From Streptomyces sp. NRRL S-118 (GTDB taxonomy: Bacteria > Actinomycetota > Actinomycetes > Streptomycetales > Streptomycetaceae): a stretch of 64,000 nucleotides of DNA. The DNA lies in the NCBI RefSeq assembly GCF_000716335.1, contig NZ_KL591013.1, positions 62,001 through 126,000 of the forward strand, read 5' to 3'. Under the pieces are notes generated by a model. That model searched no databases. It saw only the letters and a list, made by a program, of their open reading frames with translations, and was not told the origin of the DNA. This document shows positions 7,750 through 18,000 of the stretch, one piece after another. Within the stretch, counting starts at the first letter, position 1. Every line of letters starts with the position of its first letter. The position numbers were made by a program, and so were the translations under genes.

Positions 7750-8709
7750 CTATCCCACCCGTGCCGGGGACGTCCCGGCCGGGTCCGGGCGCCGCTCGCC
7801 CCGCACCGCGGCGGCCCCGGCCGCCTCCTTGGCGGCCACCGCCGCGGGCCGGCGTCCCGCACGCCCCAGTGACGTCAGCGTCACCCCGCCCACCAGCAGC
7901 GCGGCCGCGCACCAGCGCAGGACGGTGATCCCCTCCCCGAGGAACAGGGCGGCCGAGGACATGCCGAAGACGGGGACCAGGAGGGAGAAGGGCGCGACCG
8001 AGGATGCGGGGTGGCGGCGCAGCAGCCACCCCCAGGCACCGAAGCCGAAGACGGTGGTGACCCAGGCGACGTAGACGATGACGCCCGCGCCCGTCCAGTC
8101 CAGCGACCGCAGCGCGGCCGCGTCCCGCGCCGGACCCTCGAACAGCAAGGACAGCGCGAGCAGCGGCAGGACCGGGACGGTGCTGACCCACACCATGAAG
8201 TTGAGCGCGTCGGGCGGGGCCGCCTTGCGGGTCAGGACGTTGGACACACCCCAGAACGCGGCGGCCGCGACGCACAGCGCGAGGCCCAGCAGGGGCCCGG
8301 AGGTGCCCTCGTCGACCGCCGCGACCGCGATCCCGCCGAGCGCGACGGCCATGCCGGCCAGCCGGGTGCGGCCCGGGCGTTCACCGAGCGCCGCGAAGGC
8401 GAACAGCGCGGTGAAGACGGCCTGGATCTGGAGGACCAGCGAGGACAGACCCGCCGGGGCGCCCCGGTCCATGCCGGTGAAGAGCAGGCCGAACTTCGCG
8501 ACGCCGAGCGTCAGGCCGACCCCGACGATCCACCTCCACGCCACCTTCGGGCGACCGACGAAGAAGACGGCGGGCAGGGCGGCCACCAGGAAGCGCAGGG
8601 CGGAGAAGAGCAGGGGCGGGAAGTGGTCGAGGCCGATGTCGATGACGACGAAGTTGACCCCCCAGACGGCGGCGACGAGCGTGGCGAGTGCGATGTGGGA
8701 CGGGCGCAT
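7750..8709 (-). CDS. EamA/DMT superfamily transporter
   Basis: A 319-aa integral membrane protein, start ATG 8709 (MRPSHIALATLVAAVWGVNF). Two EamA repeats of five helices each are visible; the first carries WGVNFVVID and GERPGRTRLAGM, the second AAAFWGVSNVLTRKA and FLGEGITVLRWCAAALLVGG. Family members such as YdcZ/RhaT/EamA export amino acids or other small metabolites. It is divergent from a LysR regulator 89-99 bp away, the usual arrangement for a regulator controlling its exporter. The last 35 residues are a cytoplasmic Ala/Arg/Pro-rich tail. An upstream in-frame start at 8736 is possible but would run through the promoter gap. Confidence 0.88.
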   Translation of the reverse strand: MRPSHIALATLVAAVWGVNFVVIDIGLDHFPPLLFSALRFLVAALPAVFFVGRPKVAWRWIVGVGLTLGVAKFGLLFTGMDRGAPAGLSSLVLQIQAVFTALFAFAALGERPGRTRLAGMAVALGGIAVAAVDEGTSGPLLGLALCVAAAAFWGVSNVLTRKAAPPDALNFMVWVSTVPVLPLLALSLLFEGPARDAAALRSLDWTGAGVIVYVAWVTTVFGFGAWGWLLRRHPASSVAPFSLLVPVFGMSSAALFLGEGITVLRWCAAALLVGGVTLTSLGRAGRRPAAVAAKEAAGAAAVRGERRPDPAGTSPARVG

Positions 8710-8797
8710 GCACCGAGCATCCCGGGCCCGAACCATGTAGCACCAGCGCGGATCTCTTCATGATTGGATGAAGCATCGCTTACGAAAGGGGGCCGCC

Positions 8798-9706
8798 GTG
8801 CTGGACCTCGGACGGCTGCGGGCGCTCCACGCGGTCTCGGTGTACGGCACGGTCGGCGCCGCCGCGGCCGCGCTCGGTTACACCCCGTCGGCCGTCTCGC
8901 AGCAGATCGCCAAGCTGGAGCGGGAGACCCGCACCACGCTCCTGGAACGGCAGGGGCGCGGTGTCCGCCTCACCGACGAGGCGCACCGGCTGGCCGCCAC
9001 GGCGGAGCGGTTGCTGTCGATCGTCGAGGAGGCCGAGGTGCGACTGGAGGAACGGCGGGGCCTGCCGTCCGGGCGGCTGCGCGTCGGGTGCTTCGCCAGC
9101 GCCGCCCGGGGGCTGATGCCGCGCGCCCTCGCCGAGCTGGCGCGGCGTCACCCCGCGCTCGACGCCCGTCTGACGGAGGTGGATCCGCACCTGTCGGTCG
9201 ACCTCGTCGGGCGGGGCGTGCTCGACCTGGCGGTGGCGCACGACTGGGACATCGCGCCGCTGCCCGCGCCGCCGGGGGTCGAGCAGGCCGTCATCGGGGA
9301 CGACCTGTGCGACGTCCTCGTACCGCACGGGCATCCGCTGGCGGCGCGTGACGCCGTCCGGCGGGAGGACCTCACCGAGGAGCGGTGGATCGTGCAGCCG
9401 CCCGGCACGGTCTGCCACGACTGGCTGGTCCGCACGCTGCGGGCGGCCGGGCGCGAGCCGCACATCGTGCACCAGGCGGAGGAGAACCACACGCAGGTGG
9501 CCCTCGTCGCAGCCGGCCTGGGGGTGGCGCTGGTCCCGCGCCTGGGCCGTGGCACGCTGCCGGACGGGGTGGCCACCGTGCGCCTCGAACCGGTGCCGAA
9601 GCGGCGGTTGTCGGCGCTGTGGCGGGCGGGCGCCGCACGGCGGCCGGCGATCACCGAGACGGTCCGGACCCTGCAGGAGTTGTGGCCCTCGGTCGCCGCC
9701 ACGTGA
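8798..9706 (+). CDS. LysR family transcriptional regulator
   Basis: A 302-aa protein. GTG 8798 is preferred because AAAGGGGG lies 5 nt upstream; the open frame reaches back to ATG 8768, which has no ribosome site. HTH: LDLGRLRALHAVSVYGTVGAA then ALGYTPSAVSQQIAKLE. The effector domain spans about residues 85-295 (SGRLRVGCFAS; VALVAAGLGVALVPRLG). Divergent from the EamA exporter, which it probably controls in response to an exported metabolite. Length is normal for the family. Confidence 0.9.
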   Translation: MLDLGRLRALHAVSVYGTVGAAAAALGYTPSAVSQQIAKLERETRTTLLERQGRGVRLTDEAHRLAATAERLLSIVEEAEVRLEERRGLPSGRLRVGCFASAARGLMPRALAELARRHPALDARLTEVDPHLSVDLVGRGVLDLAVAHDWDIAPLPAPPGVEQAVIGDDLCDVLVPHGHPLAARDAVRREDLTEERWIVQPPGTVCHDWLVRTLRAAGREPHIVHQAEENHTQVALVAAGLGVALVPRLGRGTLPDGVATVRLEPVPKRRLSALWRAGAARRPAITETVRTLQELWPSVAAT

Positions 9707-10104
9707 GGACCGTTCGGGCGCGCTGACCCCCGCCTTCCGGCGGCGCCCAGGACCGGCACCCGAGCGCGCCGCCTTGCCCCCCGAGGGTCCGCCGGGCGCG
9801 CTGCCTTGCCCCCTGAGGGTCCGTCGGACAGGCTGCCCCACCCGCCCGAGGGACCGTCCGGCACGCTGCCGCGCCGCCTGCGGCCCGTCGGGCAGCGCCG
9901 CCCCACCCCCCGGCACCGCCCGGGAGCGCACCGCCCGGTGGCCCGCCGATCGTTCCCCACGGGCGCACGCCGATCCACCGGCACCCCGAGAGGGTCCGCC
10001 CGGCACGTCTCCGCGCAGTCCGCCAGCCCGTTCGGTACGCCGCCCCACCCCTGAAGGACCGTCGAGCACGGGGCCTGAGGGGCCGTCGGGCACGCCTTGC
10101 CACC
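9705..10104. repeat. Degenerate GC-rich repeat array, unit about 25-30 bp
   Basis: The 741-bp gap 9707-10447 has no convincing gene. Its first 400 bp hold at least seven imperfect copies of a unit close to GAGGGTCCGTCGGGCACGCT, seen near 9706, 9783, 9814, 9849, 9989, 10053 and 10077, in one orientation, with irregular spacing. Open frames across it are by-products of this composition. Function unknown; decayed tandem repeats or multiple weak hairpins are both possible. Confidence 0.55.
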
Positions 10105-10353
10105 GCCCTCATGACGCCCTGCCGACGCACCGCACCGCACCGCAGCGGGCCGCGCCGCGGGGAACCCGGCGGCCGCCGGGTCCGTCGAACCGGGTGTACT
10201 GCCGGGGAGTCACCGCGGCGCGGTGCCGGCCCCGCCGTGCGGTCGCCGGCTCCCCCTCTCCGGCCGCCCCGCGGCCGGCGGTACGCCGCCACCGGCGCGC
10301 CCCCCTCCGCTGCGCCGGTGGCGGACCCGTCGCCCCCGCGGCTGCCGGGGTCC

Positions 10354-10383
10354 TTGACCTGGCAGTTACTTTCCGGCTATGCG
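10354..10383 (+). promoter_or_regulatory. Possible promoter of the GH3 gene
   Basis: TTGACC at 10354-10359 and TATGCG at 10378-10383, 18 nt apart, resemble -35 and -10 elements of the housekeeping sigma factor, about 65 bp before the GTG start at 10448. Predicted by eye only. Confidence 0.35.
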
Positions 10384-10447
10384 TGACACCTTGGAAGTTT
10401 CCTTCACCACCTCCACTTCCCTCCACGCACGGCCGGAAGGAGCACCA

Positions 10448-12262
10448 GTGCACCACCGGGCCACCACCTCCAGACGTACTCTCCTCACCGTCACCGCCGC
10501 CGCGGCGGCCGCCGCCGCGACCGGTGCCACGGCGTCCGCCCACGCCGGGGCCTCCGGCGACCGCCGCCTCCACGGACTCATCTCCCGCATGAGCCTGGAG
10601 GAGAAGGTCGGCCAGCTCTTCGTCATGCGGGTGTACGGGCACTCCGCCACCGCCCCCGACCAGGCCGACGCCGACGCCAACCTCAAGGAGATCGGCGTCC
10701 GTACCGCCGCCGAGCTCATCGCCCGGTACCACGTCGGCGGCATCATCTACTTCTCGTGGGCGCACAACACCCGCGAGCCGCACCAGATCGCCGACCTCTC
10801 CAACGGCATCCAGCGCGCCGGGCTGGACCGGCCCACGCCCGTCCCGCTGCTGATCTCCATCGACCAGGAGCACGGCATCGTGGCCCGGATAGGGGAACCC
10901 GCCACGCTGATGCCCGGCGCGATGGCGCTCGGCGCGGCCGGCTCCCGCTCCGACGCGCGGCGCGCCGCGCGGATCGCGGGCTCCGAGCTCGCCGCGATGG
11001 GCATCCGCCAGAACTACGCGCCCGTCGCCGACGTCAACGTCAACCCCGCCAATCCCGTCATCGGCGTACGCTCCTTCGGCGCCGACCCGCAGGCCGTCGC
11101 CGGTCTGGTGGCCGCGCAGGTGAGGGGCTATCAGGCGGCGGGCGTGGCGGCCACGGCCAAGCACTTCCCCGGGCACGGCGACACCGAGACCGACAGCCAC
11201 TACGGGCTGCCGCGGATCGGCCACACGCGCGCGCAGTGGGAGGCGCTCGACGCGCCGCCGTTCCGGGCGGCCGTCGCCGCTGGCATCGACTCCATCATGA
11301 CGGCGCACATCGTCGTCCCGGCCCTCGACGCCGCCGAGGACCCCGCCACCCTCTCCCGCCCCATCCTCACCGGCATCCTGCGCGAACGCCTCGGCTACGA
11401 CGGCGTCGTGGTGACGGATTCGCTCGGCATGGAGGGGGTGCGCACCAAGTACGGCGACGACCGCGTGCCCGTCCTCGCGCTGAAGGCGGGCTGCGACCAA
11501 CTGCTCAACCCGCCGGACCTGGCCCTCGCCTGGAACGCCGTGCTGCGGGCCGTACGGAGCGGCGAGATCAGCGAGGCCCGCCTCGACGAATCGATTCTCC
11601 GCATCCTGCGCCTGAAGGCGAAGCTCGGCCTGTTCCGCGATCCGTACGTCTCCCACGAGGGGGTCGACCGCGCCGTCGGCACCCGCTCCCACCTCGCCGC
11701 CGCCGACCGGATCGCCGAGCGGACCACGACGCTGCTGCTCAACGACGGCGGGCTGCTTCCGCTCGACCGCCGCGAGCGGCCGAACCTGCTCGTCGTGGGC
11801 GCCGATCCCGCGTCCCCCTCCGGGACCACCGGCCCGCCGACCGCCACCCTCGCCACCGCCCTGACCGAACTCGGCTTCACGGTGGCGGCCCTGTCCACCG
11901 GTACGGCTCCCTCCGCGGCACGGATCGACGAGGCGGTGGCGGCCTCGGCCGGAAAGGACGCGATCGTCGTGGGGACGTACAACGTCTCCGCCACCAGCAC
12001 GCAGCGCACGCTGGTCTCCCGGCTCGCGGCGACCGGCGTGCCGGTGGTGACCGTCGCGATCCGCAACCCGTACGACGTGGCGCGGCTGGGCGGGCAGCGC
12101 GCCACCCTCGCCACGTACTCCTGGACCGACGTCGAACTGCGCGCCGCGGCGCGGGTGATCGCCGGGCGGGCGCGGCCGGAGGGGCGGCTGCCCGTCCCGG
12201 TCCAGCGCGCGGACGATCCGACCCGGGTGCTGTATCCGGTGGGGTACGGCCTGACGTACTAG
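10448..12262 (+). CDS. Secreted glycoside hydrolase family 3 (NagZ-like beta-N-acetylhexosaminidase)
   Basis: A 604-aa protein. GTG 10448 is chosen because AAGGAG sits 5 nt upstream; the frame opens earlier without such a site. A twin-arginine-like signal (TTSRRTLL, then an Ala-rich core ending ASAHA) indicates export. The GH3 N-domain carries KHFPGHGDTETDSH, the NagZ loop with the His/Asp pair, and VVVTDSLGM with the catalytic Asp; a GH3 C-terminal domain follows from about residue 420 (TTLLLNDGGLLPL). NagZ-type enzymes release GlcNAc from muropeptides or chitin-like chains. Export suggests cell-wall turnover or scavenging rather than cytoplasmic recycling. Confidence 0.88.
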   Translation: MHHRATTSRRTLLTVTAAAAAAAATGATASAHAGASGDRRLHGLISRMSLEEKVGQLFVMRVYGHSATAPDQADADANLKEIGVRTAAELIARYHVGGIIYFSWAHNTREPHQIADLSNGIQRAGLDRPTPVPLLISIDQEHGIVARIGEPATLMPGAMALGAAGSRSDARRAARIAGSELAAMGIRQNYAPVADVNVNPANPVIGVRSFGADPQAVAGLVAAQVRGYQAAGVAATAKHFPGHGDTETDSHYGLPRIGHTRAQWEALDAPPFRAAVAAGIDSIMTAHIVVPALDAAEDPATLSRPILTGILRERLGYDGVVVTDSLGMEGVRTKYGDDRVPVLALKAGCDQLLNPPDLALAWNAVLRAVRSGEISEARLDESILRILRLKAKLGLFRDPYVSHEGVDRAVGTRSHLAAADRIAERTTTLLLNDGGLLPLDRRERPNLLVVGADPASPSGTTGPPTATLATALTELGFTVAALSTGTAPSAARIDEAVAASAGKDAIVVGTYNVSATSTQRTLVSRLAATGVPVVTVAIRNPYDVARLGGQRATLATYSWTDVELRAAARVIAGRARPEGRLPVPVQRADDPTRVLYPVGYGLTY

Positions 12263-12350
12263 ACGTACTCGGTGACGCAACCTTCCGCGCTCCGGTGGCG
12301 TGGGTCCGCCACGGCGGGCCACGCTGGAGCGAGCGATCGGGGGGTTGGGG

Positions 12351-12968
12351 ATGCGCCGGGAACGGACCATCGGGGTGGTGTGCGCCGTCGTGCTCGCGGT
12401 GACGGCGTTCACCACCGCCTGCCAGCGGGCCGCCGCGGACCGGGCGGGTGCGGCCGGGCTGCCGGAGCCGGCCGCCAGCACCGGGTACGGGGAGGTCTTC
12501 CTCGGTGCCGGCGACTGCAGCACCCGCGGCCGGGAGTTCCGCGAGGTGTCCTGCGGCAGCGAGCGGGCGGCGGCCCGGGTGCTGACCCGGTACGCGGGTC
12601 CGGCGGCCGGCAGGCCGGACTGTCCCAGGGCCACCGACTTCGTGCTGCACGTCTCGGAGCACCGGCCCGCCGCGGACGAGGACGGTGACGGTGCCGTGCC
12701 GCGGGGCTACGCGTGCATGCGCAACCTGGAGCCGCCGCACCCCGGTGACCCGGGCGGCGGAGGGGGCCCGTACACCCTGGTCGGCGACTGCCTCTCCGGC
12801 ACCCGCGCGGGGCAGGTGCGGGAGACGGCCTGCAAGGGGCCGGGCGAGCACCGGCCGCGGTACCGCGTCACGGCGGCCGTCGAGCGCCGGGCGCAGTGTC
12901 CCGCGTCGACGGCCCTGTACGTGGCGCTGGACGGCGACGGACCGGTGGGCTGCGCGCGCCGCCTCTGA
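12351..12968 (+). CDS. Secreted/lipoprotein-like protein with an internally duplicated Cys-domain
   Basis: A 205-aa protein from ATG 12351 after GGGG-rich sequence. A signal peptide (VVCAVVLAVTAFTTAC) ends at Cys23, a weak lipobox because position -3 is Thr. The mature part has two copies of one module of about 65 residues: GDCSTRGREFREVSCG...ARVLTRYAG...CPRATDFVLHV and GDCLSGTRAGQVRETACKG...YRVTAAVE...CPASTALYVAL, each with three conserved cysteines. I do not recognise the family; related proteins seem common in Streptomyces. Surface exposure is inferred; function unknown. Confidence 0.75.
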   Translation: MRRERTIGVVCAVVLAVTAFTTACQRAAADRAGAAGLPEPAASTGYGEVFLGAGDCSTRGREFREVSCGSERAAARVLTRYAGPAAGRPDCPRATDFVLHVSEHRPAADEDGDGAVPRGYACMRNLEPPHPGDPGGGGGPYTLVGDCLSGTRAGQVRETACKGPGEHRPRYRVTAAVERRAQCPASTALYVALDGDGPVGCARRL

Positions 12969-12972
12969 GGCG

Positions 12973-13002
12973 GCCGGCGGGGCACGTCCGCGCCCCGCCG
13001 GC
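12973..13002. terminator. Bidirectional hairpin terminator
   Basis: Perfect 11-bp stem GCCGGCGGGGC / GCCCCGCCGGC with an 8-nt loop, centred in the 40-bp gap between convergent stop codons at 12968 and 13009. Confidence 0.75.
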
Positions 13003-13008
13003 GGTACG

Positions 13009-14409
13009 TCAGGGACGCAGGGTGTGCTTCCGGTCCAGGACGCGCCGATCCAGTCGCGGATCGGTGCGTACGTCCGCCGGGGCGACGCCCGCCCACGCCT
13101 GGATCCGCGCCGTGGCCTTCGCGCGCTGGGCCTCGACCAGGTCCGCCACACCGGCCCCGTGGTTGGCGCCGGGGGCGGCGAGGACGTAGCTGTCGCGGGC
13201 GCCCTTGTCGACGCGGAACCGCTCCGCGCCCCACGGGTCGTTCGCGCCGTACACGAAGAGCATCCGCTGCCCCCGCGTGCGCACCCAGGTGTCCACGTCG
13301 CGCATCACCCGGGGCTTGAAGCGGGGCAGCGGGATCTCGCGCGGCACGAAGTTGCGGGCGGGCTGGTAGCCGTACCGGGTCAGGCCCTTCAAATGGTCCA
13401 TCCGCAGGGCGGGCGAGCCGAGTTCGGTGGCGGCCTGGTAGTAGTACGGGACGGCCGGTTCGAGGCCCTGGTCGGTGTAGTAGGCCCAGCCCGAGTAGGT
13501 GTCGATGGTGTCGTAGACGACCTGGTCGGTGGCGGTGGCGGCGTCCGGGAGGCTGGTGCAGTCGGCCTCGGTGTGGTACTGCCAGAAGGCCCAGGCGAAG
13601 TCCAGGACGACGGCTTCGTACGCCCTGTCCAGGCTGCCGACGGTCCGGAAGGTGGCGCCCTCGGCGTCGGCCCAGGCGCGGTACTTCTTCTGCAGCGGCG
13701 TACGGCGGACCAGCGCCTCGCGCTGCATGGCGCCGAGGCGGGCGCGGCACTCCGCCGTGCCGACGGTGGCGAAGAACCGGTCGTAGGCCGAGTCCTCCTT
13801 CTCCACCACGTCGTTGGGTGCGACGTAGGCGACGACGGCGTCCATGTCTCGCGGGTAGAAGCGCTCGTAGTAGGTGGCGGTCATGCCTCCCTTGGAGGTG
13901 CCGGTGGCGAGCCACCTGCGGTCGTAGAGCGGCTTCAGCGCGGTGAAGACGCGGTGCTGGTCGGAGGCGGCCTGCCAGATGTCCAGCTTGGACCAGTCGG
14001 CGGGGGCGGGGCGGGACGGGGTGAAGAAGCGGTACTCCAGGGAGACCTGGTTGCCGTCGACGATGGACGTCGGCTCGGCGCGCCAGGGCCGGGTACTGAC
14101 CTCGTACCCGCTGGTGTGGAAGACCGTGGGGCGGCCGGTGTCCTTGTGCAGCAGGGTGAGGCGCTGCTGGAAGGTGCCCCGCGAACGGTCGCGGTGGTCG
14201 ACCGGCTGGGTGTATCCGAGGACGAAGAAGCGGTAGCCGGGGTAGGGCTTCTCCTCGATCAGGCTCATCCCGGGGATGTCCAGGATGCGGTCCTTGATGT
14301 CCGTGGTCGTGCGGCTGTCGGCCGGACCGGCGGCGGTGGCCGTGCCGGCTGCGCTCGCGGTGCCTATGAGCACCACGAGGGACAGCAGCCATCTGAGCGC
14401 CTTGCGCAT
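13009..14409 (-). CDS. Secreted S37-family (PS-10) tripeptidyl/prolyl aminopeptidase
   Basis: A 466-aa protein, ATG 14409 with GGAGG 4 nt upstream. Signal peptide MRKALRWLLSLVVLIGTASA, cleavage near GTATA-A. The serine hydrolase nucleophile motif is GTSKGGMT, followed by YERFYPRDMDAVVAYVAPND; acid and His are likely in YGANDPWG and APGANHG near the C-terminus. S37 peptidases are secreted by Streptomyces to trim peptides from the N-terminus during protein scavenging in the medium. Convergent with the duplicated-domain protein; shared terminator at 12973. Confidence 0.88.
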   Translation of the reverse strand: MRKALRWLLSLVVLIGTASAAGTATAAGPADSRTTTDIKDRILDIPGMSLIEEKPYPGYRFFVLGYTQPVDHRDRSRGTFQQRLTLLHKDTGRPTVFHTSGYEVSTRPWRAEPTSIVDGNQVSLEYRFFTPSRPAPADWSKLDIWQAASDQHRVFTALKPLYDRRWLATGTSKGGMTATYYERFYPRDMDAVVAYVAPNDVVEKEDSAYDRFFATVGTAECRARLGAMQREALVRRTPLQKKYRAWADAEGATFRTVGSLDRAYEAVVLDFAWAFWQYHTEADCTSLPDAATATDQVVYDTIDTYSGWAYYTDQGLEPAVPYYYQAATELGSPALRMDHLKGLTRYGYQPARNFVPREIPLPRFKPRVMRDVDTWVRTRGQRMLFVYGANDPWGAERFRVDKGARDSYVLAAPGANHGAGVADLVEAQRAKATARIQAWAGVAPADVRTDPRLDRRVLDRKHTLRP

Positions 14410-14498
14410 GCACCCTCCACTGGGTTCACGGTGGTCGCCGTGAACCTAGCGGGGTCAACGCCCCCGGGACCAGAGTGACTTGCGGACACCAGCGGGAT

Positions 14499-14906
14499 TC
14501 AGCAGAGGATCCACCCCGTGGTGCCGCCCCGGCCGGCGACGGAACCCGAGACGCGGACGCAGCGGTTGAGGGCGTGCACGGTGACGGGCCCGGCCTGCCG
14601 GGTGAACCGCCCCGCGTCGACGGCGGCGCGGCCGCCGCGCGGCTGCACGGACACGGCCATCGCCCGGCGGGCGCCCGGCTTGTTCGCCACGGCGACGGCG
14701 CAGGCGTACTGGCGGTTCTTGTAGACCTTCAGCGTTCCGGTGCGGAACGGCAGGGTCTTGACGAGCCGCCCGGAGCAGGCGGCCACCGCCTCGGCGCGGG
14801 AGGTACCGGGCCCGGCGAGGGTGAGGGCGCTCACGGCGACGAGCACCGCGAGGACGTGCACGAACAGTCGTTTCGCCGTTCCGGCCACCTGCGCCCCACC
14901 GAACAC
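14499..14906 (-). CDS. Small secreted protein of unknown function
   Basis: A 135-aa protein. GTG 14906 is preceded by GAGGAG 5 nt upstream, which fixes the start (VFGGAQVAGTAKRL). A hydrophobic signal peptide (FVHVLAVLVAVSALTLA) with likely cleavage after SRAEA precedes a mature domain of about 90 residues containing VKTLPFRTGTLKVYKNRQYACAVAVA-like beta-rich sequence and four cysteines, ending TTGWILC at the stop. I do not recognise a family; the pattern fits small secreted Streptomyces proteins. Its frame lies opposite nothing else credible. Confidence 0.72.
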   Translation of the reverse strand: MFGGAQVAGTAKRLFVHVLAVLVAVSALTLAGPGTSRAEAVAACSGRLVKTLPFRTGTLKVYKNRQYACAVAVANKPGARRAMAVSVQPRGGRAAVDAGRFTRQAGPVTVHALNRCVRVSGSVAGRGGTTGWILC

Positions 14907-14975
14907 GCTTGCTCCTCTTCGCCTCGTGAGCGTACATGCGTACGACGCAAGCGGCCGGTGGATGGTTGCGTGCGG

Positions 14976-15002
14976 GCGCCCGGCGGTCGGCCCGCCGGGC
15001 GC
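14976..15002 (-). terminator. Hairpin terminator of the ABC exporter gene
   Basis: Perfect 11-bp stem GCGCCCGGCGG / CCGCCGGGCGC with a 5-nt loop, 21 bp beyond the exporter stop codon (15023) in its direction of transcription. Confidence 0.7.
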
Positions 15003-15022
15003 GCGGAGCGTCGCATCCGGGA

Positions 15023-18000
15023 TCAGGCCACCAGCGGCGCCTCGCCCACGAAGGTGGCCCACAGCTGGGCGTACCGGCCGCCCCGGGCCAGGAGCTCCTC
15101 GTGGGTGCCGTCCTCCGCGACGCGGCCGTGGTCCATGACGACCACCCGGTCCGCCCGCGCCGCCGTGGTGAGCCGGTGGGCGACCACCAGGGTGGTGCGC
15201 CGGCCGGCCAGCCGGTCGGTGGCGGCGTTCACCTGCGCCTCGGTGGCCAGGTCCAGCGCCGCGGTCGCCTCGTCGAGGAGCAGGACGTCCGGGTCGACCA
15301 GCTCCGCGCGGGCCAGGGCGATCAGCTGGCGCTGGCCCGCCGACAGGTTCCGGCCGCGCTCGGCGACCTCGTGGAGGTAGCCGCCGTCCAGCGTGGCGAT
15401 CATGTCGTGCGCGCCGACCGCGCGCGCCGCCGCCTCCACCTCCGCGTCGGTCGCGTCCGGTCGCCCGTACGCGATGGCGTCGCGGACCGTGCCCGGGAAG
15501 AGGTACGCCTCCTGGGGCACCACGCCGAGGCGGTGCCGGTACGCCGTGAGGTCGAGGTCGCGCAGGTCGGTGCCGTCGGCGGTGACGCGGCCCGACGTCG
15601 GGTCGTAGAACCGTGCGACCAGCTTGACCAGCGTCGACTTGCCCGCGCCGGTCTCGCCGACGAACGCCACCGTCTGCCCGGCCGGGATGCGCAGGTCCAC
15701 GCCGGTGAGCGCCGCCTCCTCCTCGCCGCCGGTGTCCGCGCCGTACGAGAAGGAGACCTTCTCGAAGGCGATCTCGCCCCGGAGGGAGGGCACGGGGCGC
15801 GGCCGCTCGGGGGCGGCGGTCGACGTGGGCTCCCGCAGCAGCTCCTGGATCCGTCCCAGCGACACCGTCGCCTGCTGGTAGCCGTCGAAGACCTGCGACA
15901 GCTGCTGCACGGGCGCGAAGAACAGGTCGATGTAGAGCAGGTACGCGACGAGGGCGCCGGTCGTCAGGGTGCCCGCCTCCACGCGTCCCGCGCCGACGAT
16001 CAGCACCGCCGCGGCCGCCACCGACGACAGCAGCTGCACGAACGGGAAGTACACCGAGATCAGCCACTGGCCGCGCACCCGGGCCGCACGGTACTCCGCG
16101 CTCAGCTCGGTGAACCGCCGCGCGCCGGTGCCCTCGCGCCCGAACGCCTGGACGATCCGCAGCCCGGCCACCGACTCCTGGAGGTCGGCGTTGACCACGC
16201 TGATCCGCTCACGCGCCAGCTCGTACGCCTTGACGCTGGAGCGTCGGAAGAAGAACGTCCCGACGATCAGCACCGGCAGCGTAGCGAAGACGACCAGTGC
16301 CAGCTGCACGTCGATGACGAGGAGCGCCACCATGATCCCGAAGAAGGTCACGACCGACACGAACGCGGTGACGAGCCCGGTCTGGAGGAACGTCGACAGG
16401 GCGTCCACGTCCGTGGTCATCCGGGTCATGATCCGACCGGTCAGCTCGCGCTCGTAGTAGTCGAGCCCGAGGCGCTGGAGCTGCGCGAAGATCTTCAGGC
16501 GCAGCGCGTACAGCACCCGCTCGCCGGTGCGGCCGGTCATCCGGATCTCACCGGTCTGCGCCACCCACTGCACGACCACGGTCCCCAGCGCCAGCGCCGA
16601 GGCCACCCACACGGCGCCCAGCGCGAGCTGCTCGACGCCCTCGTCGATGCCGTGCCGGATCAGCACCGGCAGCAGCAGGCCCGTCCCGGCGTCGACCGCC
16701 ACCAGCAGCAGGCTCACCAGCAGGGGCAGCCCGAAGCCGCCCAGCAGCCGGCGCAACCCGTACGACTCCTCGGGCGTGACCGCCCGGGCCTCGTCGACGT
16801 CCGGCGCGTCGGTGGCCGGCGGCAGGGCCTCGACCTGGGCGAGCAGCTCCGGTGTGGCGCCGGGGGTGTCGGAGTCGCCGGCCGCGTGGACGTCGCGCTC
16901 CCACAGGGAGGGCGTGATGCCGCGTTCCGCGTCGTACTCGGCGTCCAGCTCCTCGCGGACGGTGTGGTCCTCCTCCGGCGCGGACGCCGCCACCGCGTGG
17001 CCGGGCGAGACGCCGCCGAGCTCGTCGGGGTCGGTCAGCAGCCGCCGGTAGAGCGCGGAGCGCGCCTGGAGCTCCTCGTGCGTGCCGATGTCGGACAGCC
17101 GGCCGTCGTCGAGGACGGCGATCCGGTCGGCGAGGTTCAGGGTGGAGCGGCGGTGGGCGATGAGCAGCGTGGTGCGCCCGGCCATCACCGAGCGCAGCGC
17201 CTCGTGGATCTCGTGCTCCACGCGCGCGTCGACCGCCGAGGTGGCGTCGTCGAGGAGCAGCAGCCGCGGGTCGGTGAGGATCGCGCGGGCGAGGGCGACG
17301 CGCTGGCGCTGGCCGCCGGAGAGGGTCAGCCCGTGCTCGCCGACCTTGGTGTCGTACCCCTCCGGCAGCTCGTCGATGAAGCCGTCCGCCTGCGCGGCGC
17401 GCGCCGCCGCGCGGATCTCCTCGTCGGTCGCGCCGGGCTTGCCGTACGCGATGTTCGCGCGGACGGTGTCGGAGAAGAGGAAGCTGTCCTCCGGCACGAG
17501 CCCGATGGCGGCCCGCAGCGAGGCGAGGGTCAGCTCGCGCACGTCGTGCCCGCCCACCAGCACGGCGCCGTGCGTCACGTCGTAGAAGCGCGGCAGCAGC
17601 AGCGAGACGGTGGACTTGCCGCTGCCGGAGGCGCCGACGACGGCGACGGTCTCGCCGGGGCGGATCTCCAGCGAGAAGCCGTCGAGGACGGGACGCCCGT
17701 CCTCGTACGCGAACGACACGTCGTCGAACTCGACGCCCACGGGGACGTCGGCGGGCAGCTCCTTCGTCCCGTCCCGGATCACCGGCTCGGTGTCGATCAG
17801 CTCCAGGACGCGCTCGACGCCCGCTCGGGCCTGCTGTCCCACGGTCAGCACCATGGCGAGCATCCGGACCGGTCCGACGAGCTGCGCCAGGTAGGTGGAG
17901 AACGCGACGAAGGTGCCGAGGGTGATCTGGCCGCGGGTGGCCAGCCAGCCGCCGAGGGCGAGCATGGCGACCTGCCCGAGGGCGGGCACGGCCTGGAGCG

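Noticed and set aside
10109..12634. Long minus-strand open frame opposite the GH3 gene
   Set aside because: No family pattern, skewed composition, and the plus strand has a signal peptide and catalytic GH3 motifs.
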